Assembly (NCBI RefSeq): GCF_003054225.1
Contig: NZ_QBKQ01000003.1
Span: forward strand, 558,001-622,000
Direction of reading: 5' to 3'
DNA: 64,000 bases
Source of the DNA: Christiangramia gaetbulicola
GTDB taxonomy: Bacteria > Bacteroidota > Bacteroidia > Flavobacteriales > Flavobacteriaceae
A model generated the notes under the pieces. The model was given only the letters and a program-made list of their open reading frames with translations, was not told the DNA's origin and did no database searches. Position 1 is the stretch's first letter. Each line of letters begins with the position of its first letter. Below, piece by piece: positions 46,185-55,638 of this stretch. Both the position numbers and the translations under genes were made by a program.

Positions 46185-46589
46185 ATGGGCGGAACTACAT
46201 CAAAGAGAAAAAAGAAAGAAACCAATAAAGGCATTATAAGCTGGTTTGAGATCCCGGCTATAAATTTTCAGCAATCTGTTGATTTCTACAATCAGATCTT
46301 CGGAATTGATATGGAAAAGAACTTTGATGATAATTATGCCATGGCTTTTTTTCCAGTTGATAACGGTATAGGAGGGGCCATCGTAAAAGGTCCAGGCTCC
46401 ACGCCAAGTGACACAGGACCACTGTTATATTTAAATGCAGGGCAAGATCTAAATACTATTCTGAAAAGGGTGGAACCTGCAGGAGGAAGGATCGTAATGA
46501 CGAAAACACTCATTAATGAAGAGTCTGGTTTCTTTGCCATTTTCATTGATTCTGAAGGAAATAAACTGGCCCTACATTCAAACAAATAA
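46185..46589 (+). CDS. VOC/glyoxalase-like protein with basic N-terminus
   Basis: 134 residues. One glyoxalase/bleomycin-resistance module: ISWFEIPAINFQQSVDFYNQIFG at the start and FFAIFIDSEGNKLALHSNK at the end, the usual last strand. The first metal-ligand position is Glu in FEIPA. The N-terminus MGGTTSKRKKKETNKG is strongly basic, as are tails on the next two proteins. It is 12 bp after the C-N hydrolase and 5 bp before the decarboxylase, so the three are surely co-transcribed. Confidence 0.85.
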   Translation: MGGTTSKRKKKETNKGIISWFEIPAINFQQSVDFYNQIFGIDMEKNFDDNYAMAFFPVDNGIGGAIVKGPGSTPSDTGPLLYLNAGQDLNTILKRVEPAGGRIVMTKTLINEESGFFAIFIDSEGNKLALHSNK

Positions 46590-46594
46590 AATTT

Positions 46595-49342
46595 ATGCAA
46601 GAAAATAAACCGGATAGTTCATATCATTATAATGTCGCCCAACTTCGGCTGGAGTCCTGGAATAATTTAAAGAATGAATCCACAAAACTGGAAAAATGTA
46701 ACCGCGGTTCTTCAGACGAAAAAAAGCTACAGAACAATCTTCGTCGTTTATTAAACGACATAGAGGTTATTGAGAGCTATTTTGCATTTCCTGGCATTTT
46801 ACGTTTGCGCACACTGAATGAAATGCTGGAAAGGCAGGAACATACTGCTCTTACCAATAAGATAGCCGAAATTACCAAACATCTGGTAAGCGACAGGTAC
46901 AGGAGCAATCCAGATTTGATGGAAGATGAAGACCAGGGTGTGGAGATCTCTGATAGAGGAGAATATCCCGAAGCTGTTAAAAAGAACTATTTTGAGGTTT
47001 TATTTGTTGAAGATATTTCACTTCAGGAGGAGTGTAAACTTCGTAACGACCTTAAAGATCTTAGGGGAGCTAACGAACAGTTTAATTACGGCATTGTGGT
47101 GCAACGCTCTTTTGAGGATGCATTAATCGCTTTGCACTTTAATTATAACATTCAGGCCGTGGTGGTTCGCTATGCGCCGCCTTATCATTCCAAGAAGTTA
47201 ACTCCAACTTTAAAACCATTTGTTCAGAAAGTTTTGAACCTCGACCTGGCTTCAAAACCTTCCTCTGAACTGGGGCCGGTACTGGGAGATCTCGTAAAAA
47301 AGTTCAGACCAGAATTAGATACTTATTATGTTACCGATACAGCTCTGGGAAAACTTAAGGACACAACCTTAAAAAGTTTCAGGAGAATTTTCTACCGTAC
47401 AGAAGATCTCCAGGAATTACATCTTACCATATTACGCGGAATTAGTGAGCGTTATGAAACCCCATTCTTTTCAGCATTAAAGGAGTACAGTAAAAAACCA
47501 ACCGGTATATTTCATGCGATGCCTATTTCAAGGGGGAATTCGGTTTTTAAGTCAAGGTGGATCAATGATTTCGGTAATTTCTACGGAAGAAATATGTTCC
47601 TGGCCGAAACTTCTTCCACTACGGGTGGGCTGGATTCCTTACTGCAGCCAACCGGATCTTTGAAGAAAGCACAGAAAATGGCCAGCGATGCCTATGGCTC
47701 GTTGAATACCTTTTTTGTGACCAATGGAACTTCAACAGCAAACAAGATCGTAGTTCAGGCACTGGTAAAACCTGGGGATGTGATCCTGATTGACCGGGAC
47801 TGCCATAAATCACATCACTACGGACTGGTCCTTTCCGGAGCCTATCCCGTTTATCTGGATTCTTATCCTATAGAGGAATATTCAATGTATGGAGCGGTGC
47901 CACTGGAACAGATTAAAGAAAAACTGCTTCGTTTAAAAAAGGAAGGCAGACTGGACCTGGTAAAAATGTTATTGCTAACCAATTGCACCTTTGATGGCCT
48001 TGTTTACAACGTTGAAAAAGTAATGCAGGAAATTCTGGCCATTAAGCCAGATATGGTCTTTTTATGGGATGAGGCATGGTTCGCTTTTGCAGGCTTCACT
48101 TACAATTATAAGCAAAGAACAGGAATGTTCGTAGCCAAGAAACTTTATGAAAAATACAATAGCAGCGCCTATAGGGAAGAATATGAAGAACATGTAAAAA
48201 ACCTGAAGAAGGATGAGATCACGAGACTGCCAGATCCAGATAAAGTAAGGATCAGGGTATATTCAACCCAGAGTACGCACAAAACTTTGAGTAGCTTCCG
48301 CCAGGGTTCCATGATACATATCTGGGACGAAGATTTCAGAAGAAAGAGTGAAAATACCTTTATGGAAGCATATATGACGCATACTTCCACCTCACCTAAT
48401 TATCAAATGCTGGCTTCATTAGACGTTGGCAGAAGACAAGTTCAGTTTGAAGGCTATGAGCTTGTGGAGAAAAGTATAGAGATGGCCATGGTGCTTCGTG
48501 CAAAAATAAATGACCATCCAAGACTTAATAAATATTTTGATGTGCTCACCGTAAGTGATTTTATTCCTGCTGAACTTCGTAAATCAGGTCTATCTGAATA
48601 CTATAGCTCAAAAGAGGGCTGGAACAGGATGGAAACAGCCTGGGAAAAGGATGAATTTGTACTTGATCCTACTAAGATCACGCTGCATATTGGACGTACC
48701 GGGGTTGACGGCGATACCTTCAAGAACAAATATTTGATGGATAAATTCAATATCCAGATCAATAAAACCTCAAGGAATACGGTGCTGTTTATGACCAATA
48801 TCGGTACTACCCGGGGAAGTGTTACCTACCTTACCAATGCGCTGCTCAAGATAGCAGATGAACTGGATAAGGAGTTGCTTTCCCTGAGTTCAAAAGAAAG
48901 TAAAATTCGGGAGGAGAAGATATATTCTTTAACCAAAGATTTTCCGCCATTACCTGATTTTAGTTATTTCCATAATTCGTTCCAGGCGGTACCGGGAGTT
49001 CCCGGAGGAAACATCAGGGAAGCCTTTTTTCTGGCTTACAATGAAGAAAACTATGAATATATGCCTCTTGAAGAGTGTCTGCCTGCAATGGAAAACGACA
49101 GAATTCTGGTAGCATCATCTTTTATTATTCCTTATCCACCTGGATTTCCAGTGCTTGTTCCTGGCCAGGTAGTTAGTAAAGAGATCATTAGATTTTTAAC
49201 GGCATTAGATGTGTCAGAAATTCACGGTTATCGTGCCGATCTGGGATTGAGAATTTTTAAGGAAAATGTGCTGAACCGGCAAAAAACCGTGACCTCCATG
49301 GGAGCGATGGGAAATAATAAAAAGAAGAAATTAATTAAATAA
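46595..49342 (+). CDS. Large Orn/Lys/Arg decarboxylase-like PLP enzyme
   Basis: 915 residues, bigger than classical decarboxylases of 710-750. Residues about 130-200 look like a wing/receiver-type domain. The PLP core has FFVTNGTSTANKIVVQA, DRDCHKSHHYG (H404), DEAWFAFAGF (D492) and the Schiff-base Lys K563 in YSTQSTHKTLSSF. HIGRTGVDGDTFKNKYL begins the C-terminal region. It should decarboxylate a basic amino acid, but the specificity is unclear. It ends in a poly-Lys tail (NNKKKKLIK). Central enzyme of the cluster. Confidence 0.87.
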   Translation: MQENKPDSSYHYNVAQLRLESWNNLKNESTKLEKCNRGSSDEKKLQNNLRRLLNDIEVIESYFAFPGILRLRTLNEMLERQEHTALTNKIAEITKHLVSDRYRSNPDLMEDEDQGVEISDRGEYPEAVKKNYFEVLFVEDISLQEECKLRNDLKDLRGANEQFNYGIVVQRSFEDALIALHFNYNIQAVVVRYAPPYHSKKLTPTLKPFVQKVLNLDLASKPSSELGPVLGDLVKKFRPELDTYYVTDTALGKLKDTTLKSFRRIFYRTEDLQELHLTILRGISERYETPFFSALKEYSKKPTGIFHAMPISRGNSVFKSRWINDFGNFYGRNMFLAETSSTTGGLDSLLQPTGSLKKAQKMASDAYGSLNTFFVTNGTSTANKIVVQALVKPGDVILIDRDCHKSHHYGLVLSGAYPVYLDSYPIEEYSMYGAVPLEQIKEKLLRLKKEGRLDLVKMLLLTNCTFDGLVYNVEKVMQEILAIKPDMVFLWDEAWFAFAGFTYNYKQRTGMFVAKKLYEKYNSSAYREEYEEHVKNLKKDEITRLPDPDKVRIRVYSTQSTHKTLSSFRQGSMIHIWDEDFRRKSENTFMEAYMTHTSTSPNYQMLASLDVGRRQVQFEGYELVEKSIEMAMVLRAKINDHPRLNKYFDVLTVSDFIPAELRKSGLSEYYSSKEGWNRMETAWEKDEFVLDPTKITLHIGRTGVDGDTFKNKYLMDKFNIQINKTSRNTVLFMTNIGTTRGSVTYLTNALLKIADELDKELLSLSSKESKIREEKIYSLTKDFPPLPDFSYFHNSFQAVPGVPGGNIREAFFLAYNEENYEYMPLEECLPAMENDRILVASSFIIPYPPGFPVLVPGQVVSKEIIRFLTALDVSEIHGYRADLGLRIFKENVLNRQKTVTSMGAMGNNKKKKLIK

Positions 49343-49351
49343 TAAAGCATT

Positions 49352-51031
49352 ATGGATAATAAGAAACCAAAAACAACTAAAGATAAAAAGACCAAATCTG
49401 CAATTAAAACAGGTTCAGACAGAACTAAAATTCCTATCCGGGGGAAGTCTGATAATTCTAAAAAGCAAGCTCCGAAAGCTAAACCCCAACCTGCGGCGAA
49501 AAAATCGAGAGCCAAAGCTAAAACTGCAGCTTCCAAGGAAAAGGACACTAAAAAAACTATAAAAAAAGCTGTTTCGAAGAAGTCTGAATTAAATGGAGTT
49601 TCAGATATCAGAAGGTCTTTTCATAAGAACGAGGAACCTCTGTATTTTATCAGCGCCACCAATTTTAATCTGTTAGGAGCAGATGAATGGATCAAAGGTT
49701 TCAAATTCATTACTTATATCGAATGTTTTGACGGTTTGCATCCAAATGTATTTTCTCCAAAACAGGAAATTCCTCATGATGATTTTGAAGGAATAGAAGA
49801 TATCAACAACTATTTGCTTCAGCATCCTGAAGTACAGGACTATCTAAAGACCAGATCTGTAGATGGAAGGCCGGGAAAAGCAATGTTTCTTATGTTCAAT
49901 GAAGAAACAGAAAGACTTGCTGAGAAACTAGGCCTGGAGATCATGTTCCCAAGTGCCGAAATGAGAACTTTCCTTGATAATAAGGTAAATACTAATAGAA
50001 TTGCTGAGAGAGCAGGAGTTTCCTGTGTTCCTTATGTACTTTCAAAAGTGAATGATTATGGACACCTTCAGGAAGTATCCAAAGAACTAGGGGAAAAACT
50101 CGTAATCCAAACACCTTTTGGGGATTCAGGGCATACTACTTTCTTTATTTCCAATGAGGAAGAATATCAAAAATACGCCGAGGAGATCGAGTCCGAAGAT
50201 GAGGTAAAGATCATGAAACGTATTCGTTGCAGAGGTTCTGCAATTGAAGCTTGTGTAACCCGTCACGGAACTATCGTAGCCCCGCTAATGACCGAATTGG
50301 TGGGCTTTGAAGAACTAACTCCTTATGAAGGTGGTTGGTGTGGAAACGAGATCTATCCCAACGCTTTTACCCCTGAACTAAGGCAGAAGGCAATCGAGAA
50401 TACCCAGTTATTTGGAGATCAGTTACGTAAAGAAGGTTACAAAGGGTATTTTGAGCTTGATTTTTTAATAGATCAGGATAACGGTGAAATTTACCTGGGT
50501 GAACTTAATCCAAGGGTGACCGGAGCGAGTTCTATTACCAACCATGCGGTATTTGCCCTTGCAGATGCGCCATTATTCGTTTTTCATATTCTGGAATGGA
50601 TGGATATTGAATATGATCTGGACATAGCTGCGATCAACAAGCGCTGGTCCAATCAGGAAAATCTTGATGGCTGGAGCCAGTTAATAGTAAAACATACAGA
50701 GGATACTGTAGAGTATGTAACCGGAGCACCAAAATCAGGGATATGGAGAATGTATGATACCGGTCATATCCAGTATGATAGAATGGATACACACCGTAGA
50801 GCTGTGGAAAATGAAAATGAAGCATTCTTTTTAAGGATTTCCAAAAAAGGAGATTACCTGTATGAAGGAGCCGATATGGGAATTCTGGTAACCAGAGGTC
50901 GAATGATGACAGATGATTTTAAACTGAATAACAGAGCCAAGCACTGGATAAAAGCGATACGTTCACAGTATACATCTGAAATGGTAGAGGATAAGAAGAA
51001 GCCTAACCTGTCTGGAACTTTAACTAAATAA
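49352..51031 (+). CDS. ATP-grasp ligase with histone-like basic N-terminal tail
   Basis: 559 residues. Residues 1-80 are a Lys/Ala/Pro-rich low-complexity tail (KPKTTKDKKTKSAIK, PAAKKSRAKAKTAASK). The rest is a biotin-carboxylase-like ATP-grasp enzyme: DNKVNTNRIAERAGVSCVPYV, the ATP-binding strand KLVIQTPFGDSGHTTFF, and the Mg-binding YFELDFLIDQDNGEIYLGELNPRVTG. No biotin carrier domain is present, so it more likely joins a carboxylate to an amine. It is 9 bp after the decarboxylase. Confidence 0.85.
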   Translation: MDNKKPKTTKDKKTKSAIKTGSDRTKIPIRGKSDNSKKQAPKAKPQPAAKKSRAKAKTAASKEKDTKKTIKKAVSKKSELNGVSDIRRSFHKNEEPLYFISATNFNLLGADEWIKGFKFITYIECFDGLHPNVFSPKQEIPHDDFEGIEDINNYLLQHPEVQDYLKTRSVDGRPGKAMFLMFNEETERLAEKLGLEIMFPSAEMRTFLDNKVNTNRIAERAGVSCVPYVLSKVNDYGHLQEVSKELGEKLVIQTPFGDSGHTTFFISNEEEYQKYAEEIESEDEVKIMKRIRCRGSAIEACVTRHGTIVAPLMTELVGFEELTPYEGGWCGNEIYPNAFTPELRQKAIENTQLFGDQLRKEGYKGYFELDFLIDQDNGEIYLGELNPRVTGASSITNHAVFALADAPLFVFHILEWMDIEYDLDIAAINKRWSNQENLDGWSQLIVKHTEDTVEYVTGAPKSGIWRMYDTGHIQYDRMDTHRRAVENENEAFFLRISKKGDYLYEGADMGILVTRGRMMTDDFKLNNRAKHWIKAIRSQYTSEMVEDKKKPNLSGTLTK

Positions 51032-51139
51032 AATTTTTATTTAACAGCTAACACAAATAAAAGGAACTACTTTGCTCCACTTGTTTTTAGATTAAAATAA
51101 GAGTAAAAACGGGCTTACACAGTTTAATAATAAAAATTC

Positions 51140-52378
51140 ATGCAACTACATTTTAATGCAGTTTCTGAAGCCGGTTTACCGGGGAAGAAGTGGCAAAATT
51201 TATATAATACACACTGGTCTGCCTATAAGAACTGGCTACTTTCCAAAGGAAAAGCCTATGAACCAGATCTGAAAACATCCCAGGCGGCACTTAAAAAATA
51301 TATGCCAGAAATGTGGCCCACCTATAAACGTCTTTGCAAACTGGCAAAGGCAGACGATGTAGCGGCACGCTTTTTAACCGGTTTTCAGCCACCGGCTTAT
51401 ATCAGTGCCTGCTCCAATGCAGTACTTTCTGGTGAAGAGATACAACTGGTGCGAAATTATGATTATCATCCAGATCTTATGGAAGGCACGCAATTGTTGA
51501 GTGCCTGGAATGGTAAAAAAGTGATCGCGACCAGTGACTGCCTTATTGGGGTAGTGGATGGGATGAATGAAGATGGCCTCGCCATTTCCCTTACTTTCGG
51601 TGGTCGAAAAGAAGTTGGGGTAGGTTTCGGAATTCCATTTATCTTGAGGTATGTCCTTGAATTTTCTAGTAATGTAGAGGAGGCGGTCGCAGCCTTGATC
51701 CGTATTCCTTCGCATATGTCTTATAATGTTACCGTCGTAGATAAGACGGGAGCTTTTAAGACCGTTCGTATTGCACCAGACAAAGACGCAGTGGTTACCA
51801 ATGCCGCCTTTACTACTAATCACCAGGGCGCTGTGGATTGGCCGGAGAATGCGGCTTTCAATAAAACGTTGGAACGATCTGCTTTTTTAGAAAAGGTACT
51901 GGCGAAAAAAGGGATAAATGCAACTAAAATTGCAGATGCCTTTCTTAAAAAGCCTTTGTATAACACTCAATTCAAAGAAGGCTTCGGAACCTTATTCACT
52001 TCAGTTTACCGCCCTCTTGATGGAGTTGTTGAAATGCGCTGGCCGGGTATAAAGATCAGTCAGACGTTTGAGGATTTCCAGGAGCAGTACAAATTGATCG
52101 AACTTGAGCAGCCTTCTGTAAGGCCTGAGAAAGTTTCAGCAGATACCCCTGTGTACAGTCCAGTCTCATTATTGAAGAGTCAGGATGAGGTGAATTGGCA
52201 GGAAACTGTCACCGCAGCAATTGCGAATGCTATGGCAACAGCGTATCCAGATTTAGATAAAGAGGAGTTGAAAAATCTTCAGGGAGAATTAATTCATCGT
52301 GGAGAAGTGTCCTGGGAGGTTCTGGCCGATTTCTGGTCCAGGGTTGGAACAGACTACGGCAGCAGATGGTATAATTAG
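51140..52378 (+). CDS. C45-type Ntn-hydrolase / acyltransferase
   Basis: 412 residues. The candidate nucleophile is C91, following A90 in YISACSNAVLSGEEI. The motif LVRNYDYHPDL next to it is typical of the acyl-CoA:6-aminopenicillanate acyltransferase (peptidase C45) family, which cleaves itself before the Cys to create the active N-terminus. About 90 residues would be the propeptide/alpha chain. FGIPFILRYVLEFSS and SHMSYNVTVVDKTG are further family segments. It hydrolyses or transfers an amide-linked acyl group; substrate unknown. Follows the ATP-grasp ligase by 108 bp. Confidence 0.83.
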   Translation: MQLHFNAVSEAGLPGKKWQNLYNTHWSAYKNWLLSKGKAYEPDLKTSQAALKKYMPEMWPTYKRLCKLAKADDVAARFLTGFQPPAYISACSNAVLSGEEIQLVRNYDYHPDLMEGTQLLSAWNGKKVIATSDCLIGVVDGMNEDGLAISLTFGGRKEVGVGFGIPFILRYVLEFSSNVEEAVAALIRIPSHMSYNVTVVDKTGAFKTVRIAPDKDAVVTNAAFTTNHQGAVDWPENAAFNKTLERSAFLEKVLAKKGINATKIADAFLKKPLYNTQFKEGFGTLFTSVYRPLDGVVEMRWPGIKISQTFEDFQEQYKLIELEQPSVRPEKVSADTPVYSPVSLLKSQDEVNWQETVTAAIANAMATAYPDLDKEELKNLQGELIHRGEVSWEVLADFWSRVGTDYGSRWYN

Positions 52379-52517
52379 AGATTCAAGGAACTCAAATATT
52401 TTATTTAAACTGCATAAATTCTTACTGCAGCAAAGTTTTATTGATCAAATCCTGGTATTCCGGATTCGATGTGGAAGCTGCATGAGGTGAAGTATTTTTC
52501 AATCCAGATAAGGTTCA

Positions 52518-53903
52518 ATGGCAAGCCTTCAAATACCAAATAAACAGATGGAATTTCATAGTGTTAACCCATATAATGGAGAACAGGTAGGTAAATATAA
52601 CGCTCAAAACAGCGTGGAACTGGATGAAGCTTTGAACAGATCTTCTGAAGCCTTTAAAACCTGGCATACTAAACCAATATCTTATCGTACGGGTTTGATC
52701 AAAAAAGCCGGACAGGTTCTTCGGGATAATCTTGAAGAATATGCTCAGATGATCACTTCTGAAATGGGGAAACCAATTTCAGAATCCCGGGCCGAAGTGA
52801 ATAAATGTGCGTGGGTTTGTGATTACTATGCAGAAAATGCTGAAACTTTTCTTTCTCCCGAGATCATAAAAACCGATGCTGCTCAGAGTTTTGTAAGACA
52901 TGATCCCATAGGGGCTGTCTTTGCTATTATGCCATGGAATTTTCCTTTCTGGCAGGTCTTTAGGTTTGCAGCGCCAACTTTAACCGCCGGGAATACTGGA
53001 TTATTGAAACATGCACCGAATGTTTTTGGTTGTGCCGTGAAAATCGAAGAAGTTTTTACCAAGGCCGGATTTCCTGAAGGCGTATTTCAGAATTTGATAG
53101 TTCACCACGATCAAACGGAAAAGATCATAGCACATGATGCTGTAAAAGCAATCACGCTTACGGGAAGTGAGATGGCAGGATCTGCTGTTGCTCAAATAGC
53201 CGGAAAATACATTAAAAAAAGTTTGCTGGAACTAGGAGGGAACAACTCCTTTATTGTGTTAGAAGATGCTGATATAGATCTTGCGGTAAAGACCGCGGTT
53301 TCTGCGAGAATGCTTAATTGTGGACAAAGTTGTATCGCGGCAAAACGCTTTATTTTAATAGAATCTATACACGATGAGTTCGTATCGAAATTTACCGATG
53401 CCATAAAGAACCTGAAAGCAGGAGATACAAAAGATGGCGCTACCCAGGTAGGATCGCTGGCAAGAAAAGATCTGGCAGATCAACTTAACCGTCAGGTAAA
53501 AGAGTCTGTTTCGCAGGGAGCAAAGTTACTTCTGGGAGGAAAACAGGATAAGTGTTTTCATGAACCTACTATCCTGGGAAATGTAAAACCCGGAATGACC
53601 GCTTTTGAAGAAGAAACCTTTGGCCCTTTAGCTGCGATTATTAAAGCTAAAGATATAGACGAAGCTTTCGAATTATCTGAACAGTCAAAATTTGGACTTG
53701 GGGTTAGTGTTTTTACAAAAGACACTGCAAAAGCTGTGGAATATGCTTCCCGGGTTTCTGACGGAGCCTTTTTTGTAAATGAACTGGTGAAGTCTGATCC
53801 CAGATTGCCCTTTGGAGGAACAAAACGATCTGGTTACGGACGGGAACTGGCCAAGGATGGCATGATGGAATTTATGAATAGAAAGGTGGTTTACGTGAAA
53901 TAG
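52518..53903 (+). CDS. gabD: NAD(P)-dependent succinate-semialdehyde dehydrogenase family
   Basis: 461 residues. Class of aldehyde dehydrogenase with AIMPWNFPFWQVFRF, GLLKHAPNVFG, LTGSEMAGSAVA, the general-base Glu in LLELGGNNSF and the catalytic Cys in LNCGQSCIAAKRF. This length and RLPFGGTKRSGYGREL fit the GabD/SSADH group. It oxidises a semialdehyde to the acid. Start is the ATG at 52518; the ATG at 52548 (MEFHSVNPYNGE) is also possible. It ends the gabT-started run. Confidence 0.87.
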   Translation: MASLQIPNKQMEFHSVNPYNGEQVGKYNAQNSVELDEALNRSSEAFKTWHTKPISYRTGLIKKAGQVLRDNLEEYAQMITSEMGKPISESRAEVNKCAWVCDYYAENAETFLSPEIIKTDAAQSFVRHDPIGAVFAIMPWNFPFWQVFRFAAPTLTAGNTGLLKHAPNVFGCAVKIEEVFTKAGFPEGVFQNLIVHHDQTEKIIAHDAVKAITLTGSEMAGSAVAQIAGKYIKKSLLELGGNNSFIVLEDADIDLAVKTAVSARMLNCGQSCIAAKRFILIESIHDEFVSKFTDAIKNLKAGDTKDGATQVGSLARKDLADQLNRQVKESVSQGAKLLLGGKQDKCFHEPTILGNVKPGMTAFEEETFGPLAAIIKAKDIDEAFELSEQSKFGLGVSVFTKDTAKAVEYASRVSDGAFFVNELVKSDPRLPFGGTKRSGYGRELAKDGMMEFMNRKVVYVK

Positions 53904-53979
53904 TGGAAAGAGAAAATTAAATAGTGAGAAGTGTGAAGTTTTTGATTACTATAGAAGTCAAGGTTTAAATTTTTATTTT

Positions 53980-54070
53980 CTGCTAACTGCTAACTGCTAA
54001 CTGCTAACTGCTAACTGCTAACTGCTAACTGCTAACTGCTAACTGCTAACTGCTAACTGCTAACTGCTAA
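53980..54070. repeat. 13 exact tandem copies of the heptamer CTGCTAA
   Basis: 91 bp = 13 x 7 with no mismatch by my reading. It is placed between gabD and lpdA and ends 7 bp before the -33 element of the putative lpdA promoter. A heptamer cannot be in-frame neutral, but no gene is crossed. Confidence 0.95.
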
Positions 54071-54077
54071 TTGAGTA

Positions 54078-54108
54078 TTGGTCATTGCAGAGAATAGTTG
54101 TACTTTTA
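54078..54108 (+). promoter_or_regulatory. Putative lpdA promoter
   Basis: TTG at 54078-54080, a 20-bp spacer, then TACTTTTA at 54101-54108, one base from the TAnnTTTG consensus. It lies 35 bp upstream of the lpdA start codon and just downstream of the heptamer array. Confidence 0.5.
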
Positions 54109-54143
54109 CGATCGATTTTTGAAAAACAAAAAAACAAACAATT

Positions 54144-55547
54144 ATGAGTACATATGATGTTGCAGTTATAGGATCAGGACCCGGTGGATATGTAGCCGCC
54201 ATTCGTTGCGCCCAACTAGGTTTGAAAACTGCAATCATAGAGAAATATTCCACTCTTGGTGGAACCTGTCTTAACGTGGGATGTATCCCAAGTAAGGCAC
54301 TTTTAGATTCTTCTCACCATTTTCATGATGCAATCACGCATTTTGAAGAGCACGGAATTGAAATTCCGGGTGAAGTAAAACTGAATCTTGAAAAAATGAT
54401 GGAACGTAAATCTTCTGTAGTGAGCCAGACTTGCGACGGGGTGAAGTTCCTAATGGATAAGAACAAGATCGATGTGATCGAAGGCGTTGGTTCTTTCAAG
54501 GATAAGACTCACATCAATATCGAAAAAGATGGTGAAACAAAAACGATCGAAGCGAAAAAGACCATAATCGCAACCGGTTCCAAGCCTGCAAATCTTCCGT
54601 TCATTGAACTTGATAAGGAGCGAGTGATCACTTCTACCGAGGCTTTAACGCTGAAGGAAGTTCCAAAACACATGATCGTAATTGGTGGTGGAGTTATTGG
54701 TCTTGAGCTTGGTCAGGTTTACCGTCGTCTTGGTGCTGAGGTTACTGTGGTGGAATTCCTTGACAGGATCATCCCAACCATGGATAGCGCCCTTTCAAAA
54801 GAACTTCAGAAAGTATTGAAGAAGCAGGGAGTTAAATTCCATACCAGTACTAAAGTGAAGTCGGTTGAGAGAAAAGGAGATGAGATCATCATCAAAGCTG
54901 ATGATAAGAAGGATAAAGAGATCGAATTCAAAGGTGATTACTGCCTTGTTTCTGTAGGTCGTCGTCCTTACACCGATGGATTGAATGCTGAAGCTGCCGG
55001 AGTTGAGCTTGATGATAAAGGAAGAGTAAAAGTGAACGATCATCTTCAAACGAACGTAGATAATATCTATGCGATCGGGGATGTGGTTCGTGGAGCGATG
55101 CTTGCGCATAAAGCTGAAGAAGAAGGAACGATGGTGGCAGAATTGATCGCAGGTCAGAAACCTCATATCGATTATAACCTTATTCCTAACGTGGTTTATA
55201 CCTGGCCAGAAGTTGCTTCAGTAGGGAAAACTGAAGAGCAATTAAAAGAAGCAGGTGTAAAATATAAAGAAGGTAAATTCCCAATGCGTGCACTTGGACG
55301 TTCCAGAGCCAGTGGTGATATCGACGGATTGATAAAGATTCTTGCAGATGAAAAGACCGATGAGGTTCTTGGAGTTCATATGATTGGAGCCAGAACAGCA
55401 GATCTTATTGCTGAAGCGGTGACTGCGATGGAATTCAGAGCGTCTGCTGAAGATATTTCAAGAATGAGCCATGCTCACCCAACATATGCGGAAGCGGTTA
55501 AAGAAGCGGCATTAGCAGCAACAGAGAACAGGCCTTTGCATATCTAA
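54144..55547 (+). CDS. lpdA: Dihydrolipoyl dehydrogenase (E3)
   Basis: 467 residues. FAD-binding GSGPGGYVAAIRCAQLG, redox disulphide in GGTCLNVGCIPSKALL, NAD-binding VIGGGVIGLELGQVYRRLG, second FAD motif IYAIGDVVRGAMLAHKAEEEG, and the active-site His-Glu in HAHPTYAEAVKEA near the C-terminus. It reoxidises lipoamide in pyruvate and 2-oxoglutarate dehydrogenase and glycine cleavage. Single gene here; E1/E2 genes are not nearby. A decayed copy of its last 32 codons lies at 57958-58053. Confidence 0.97.
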   Translation: MSTYDVAVIGSGPGGYVAAIRCAQLGLKTAIIEKYSTLGGTCLNVGCIPSKALLDSSHHFHDAITHFEEHGIEIPGEVKLNLEKMMERKSSVVSQTCDGVKFLMDKNKIDVIEGVGSFKDKTHINIEKDGETKTIEAKKTIIATGSKPANLPFIELDKERVITSTEALTLKEVPKHMIVIGGGVIGLELGQVYRRLGAEVTVVEFLDRIIPTMDSALSKELQKVLKKQGVKFHTSTKVKSVERKGDEIIIKADDKKDKEIEFKGDYCLVSVGRRPYTDGLNAEAAGVELDDKGRVKVNDHLQTNVDNIYAIGDVVRGAMLAHKAEEEGTMVAELIAGQKPHIDYNLIPNVVYTWPEVASVGKTEEQLKEAGVKYKEGKFPMRALGRSRASGDIDGLIKILADEKTDEVLGVHMIGARTADLIAEAVTAMEFRASAEDISRMSHAHPTYAEAVKEAALAATENRPLHI

Positions 55548-55574
55548 TTGCATTGTTTCCAAAATAAATTTTAG

Positions 55575-55604
55575 ACCCGGACGTTATAAAGTCCGGGTTT
55601 TTTG
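55575..55604 (+). terminator. Intrinsic terminator after lpdA
   Basis: Stem ACCCGGAC / GTCCGGGT with an 8-base loop, followed by TTTTT. Confidence 0.9.
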
Positions 55605-55638
55605 TTTTATTGCGTCCCTGCTACCTTAACCAACTTTT

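Noticed and set aside
49352-51031. True biotin carboxylase subunit
   Set aside because: No biotin carrier or carboxyltransferase gene, and the domain lacks the usual biotin carboxylase length and partner context; a ligase is more likely.
53980-54070. CRISPR array
   Set aside because: Direct head-to-tail heptamers without spacers and no cas genes.
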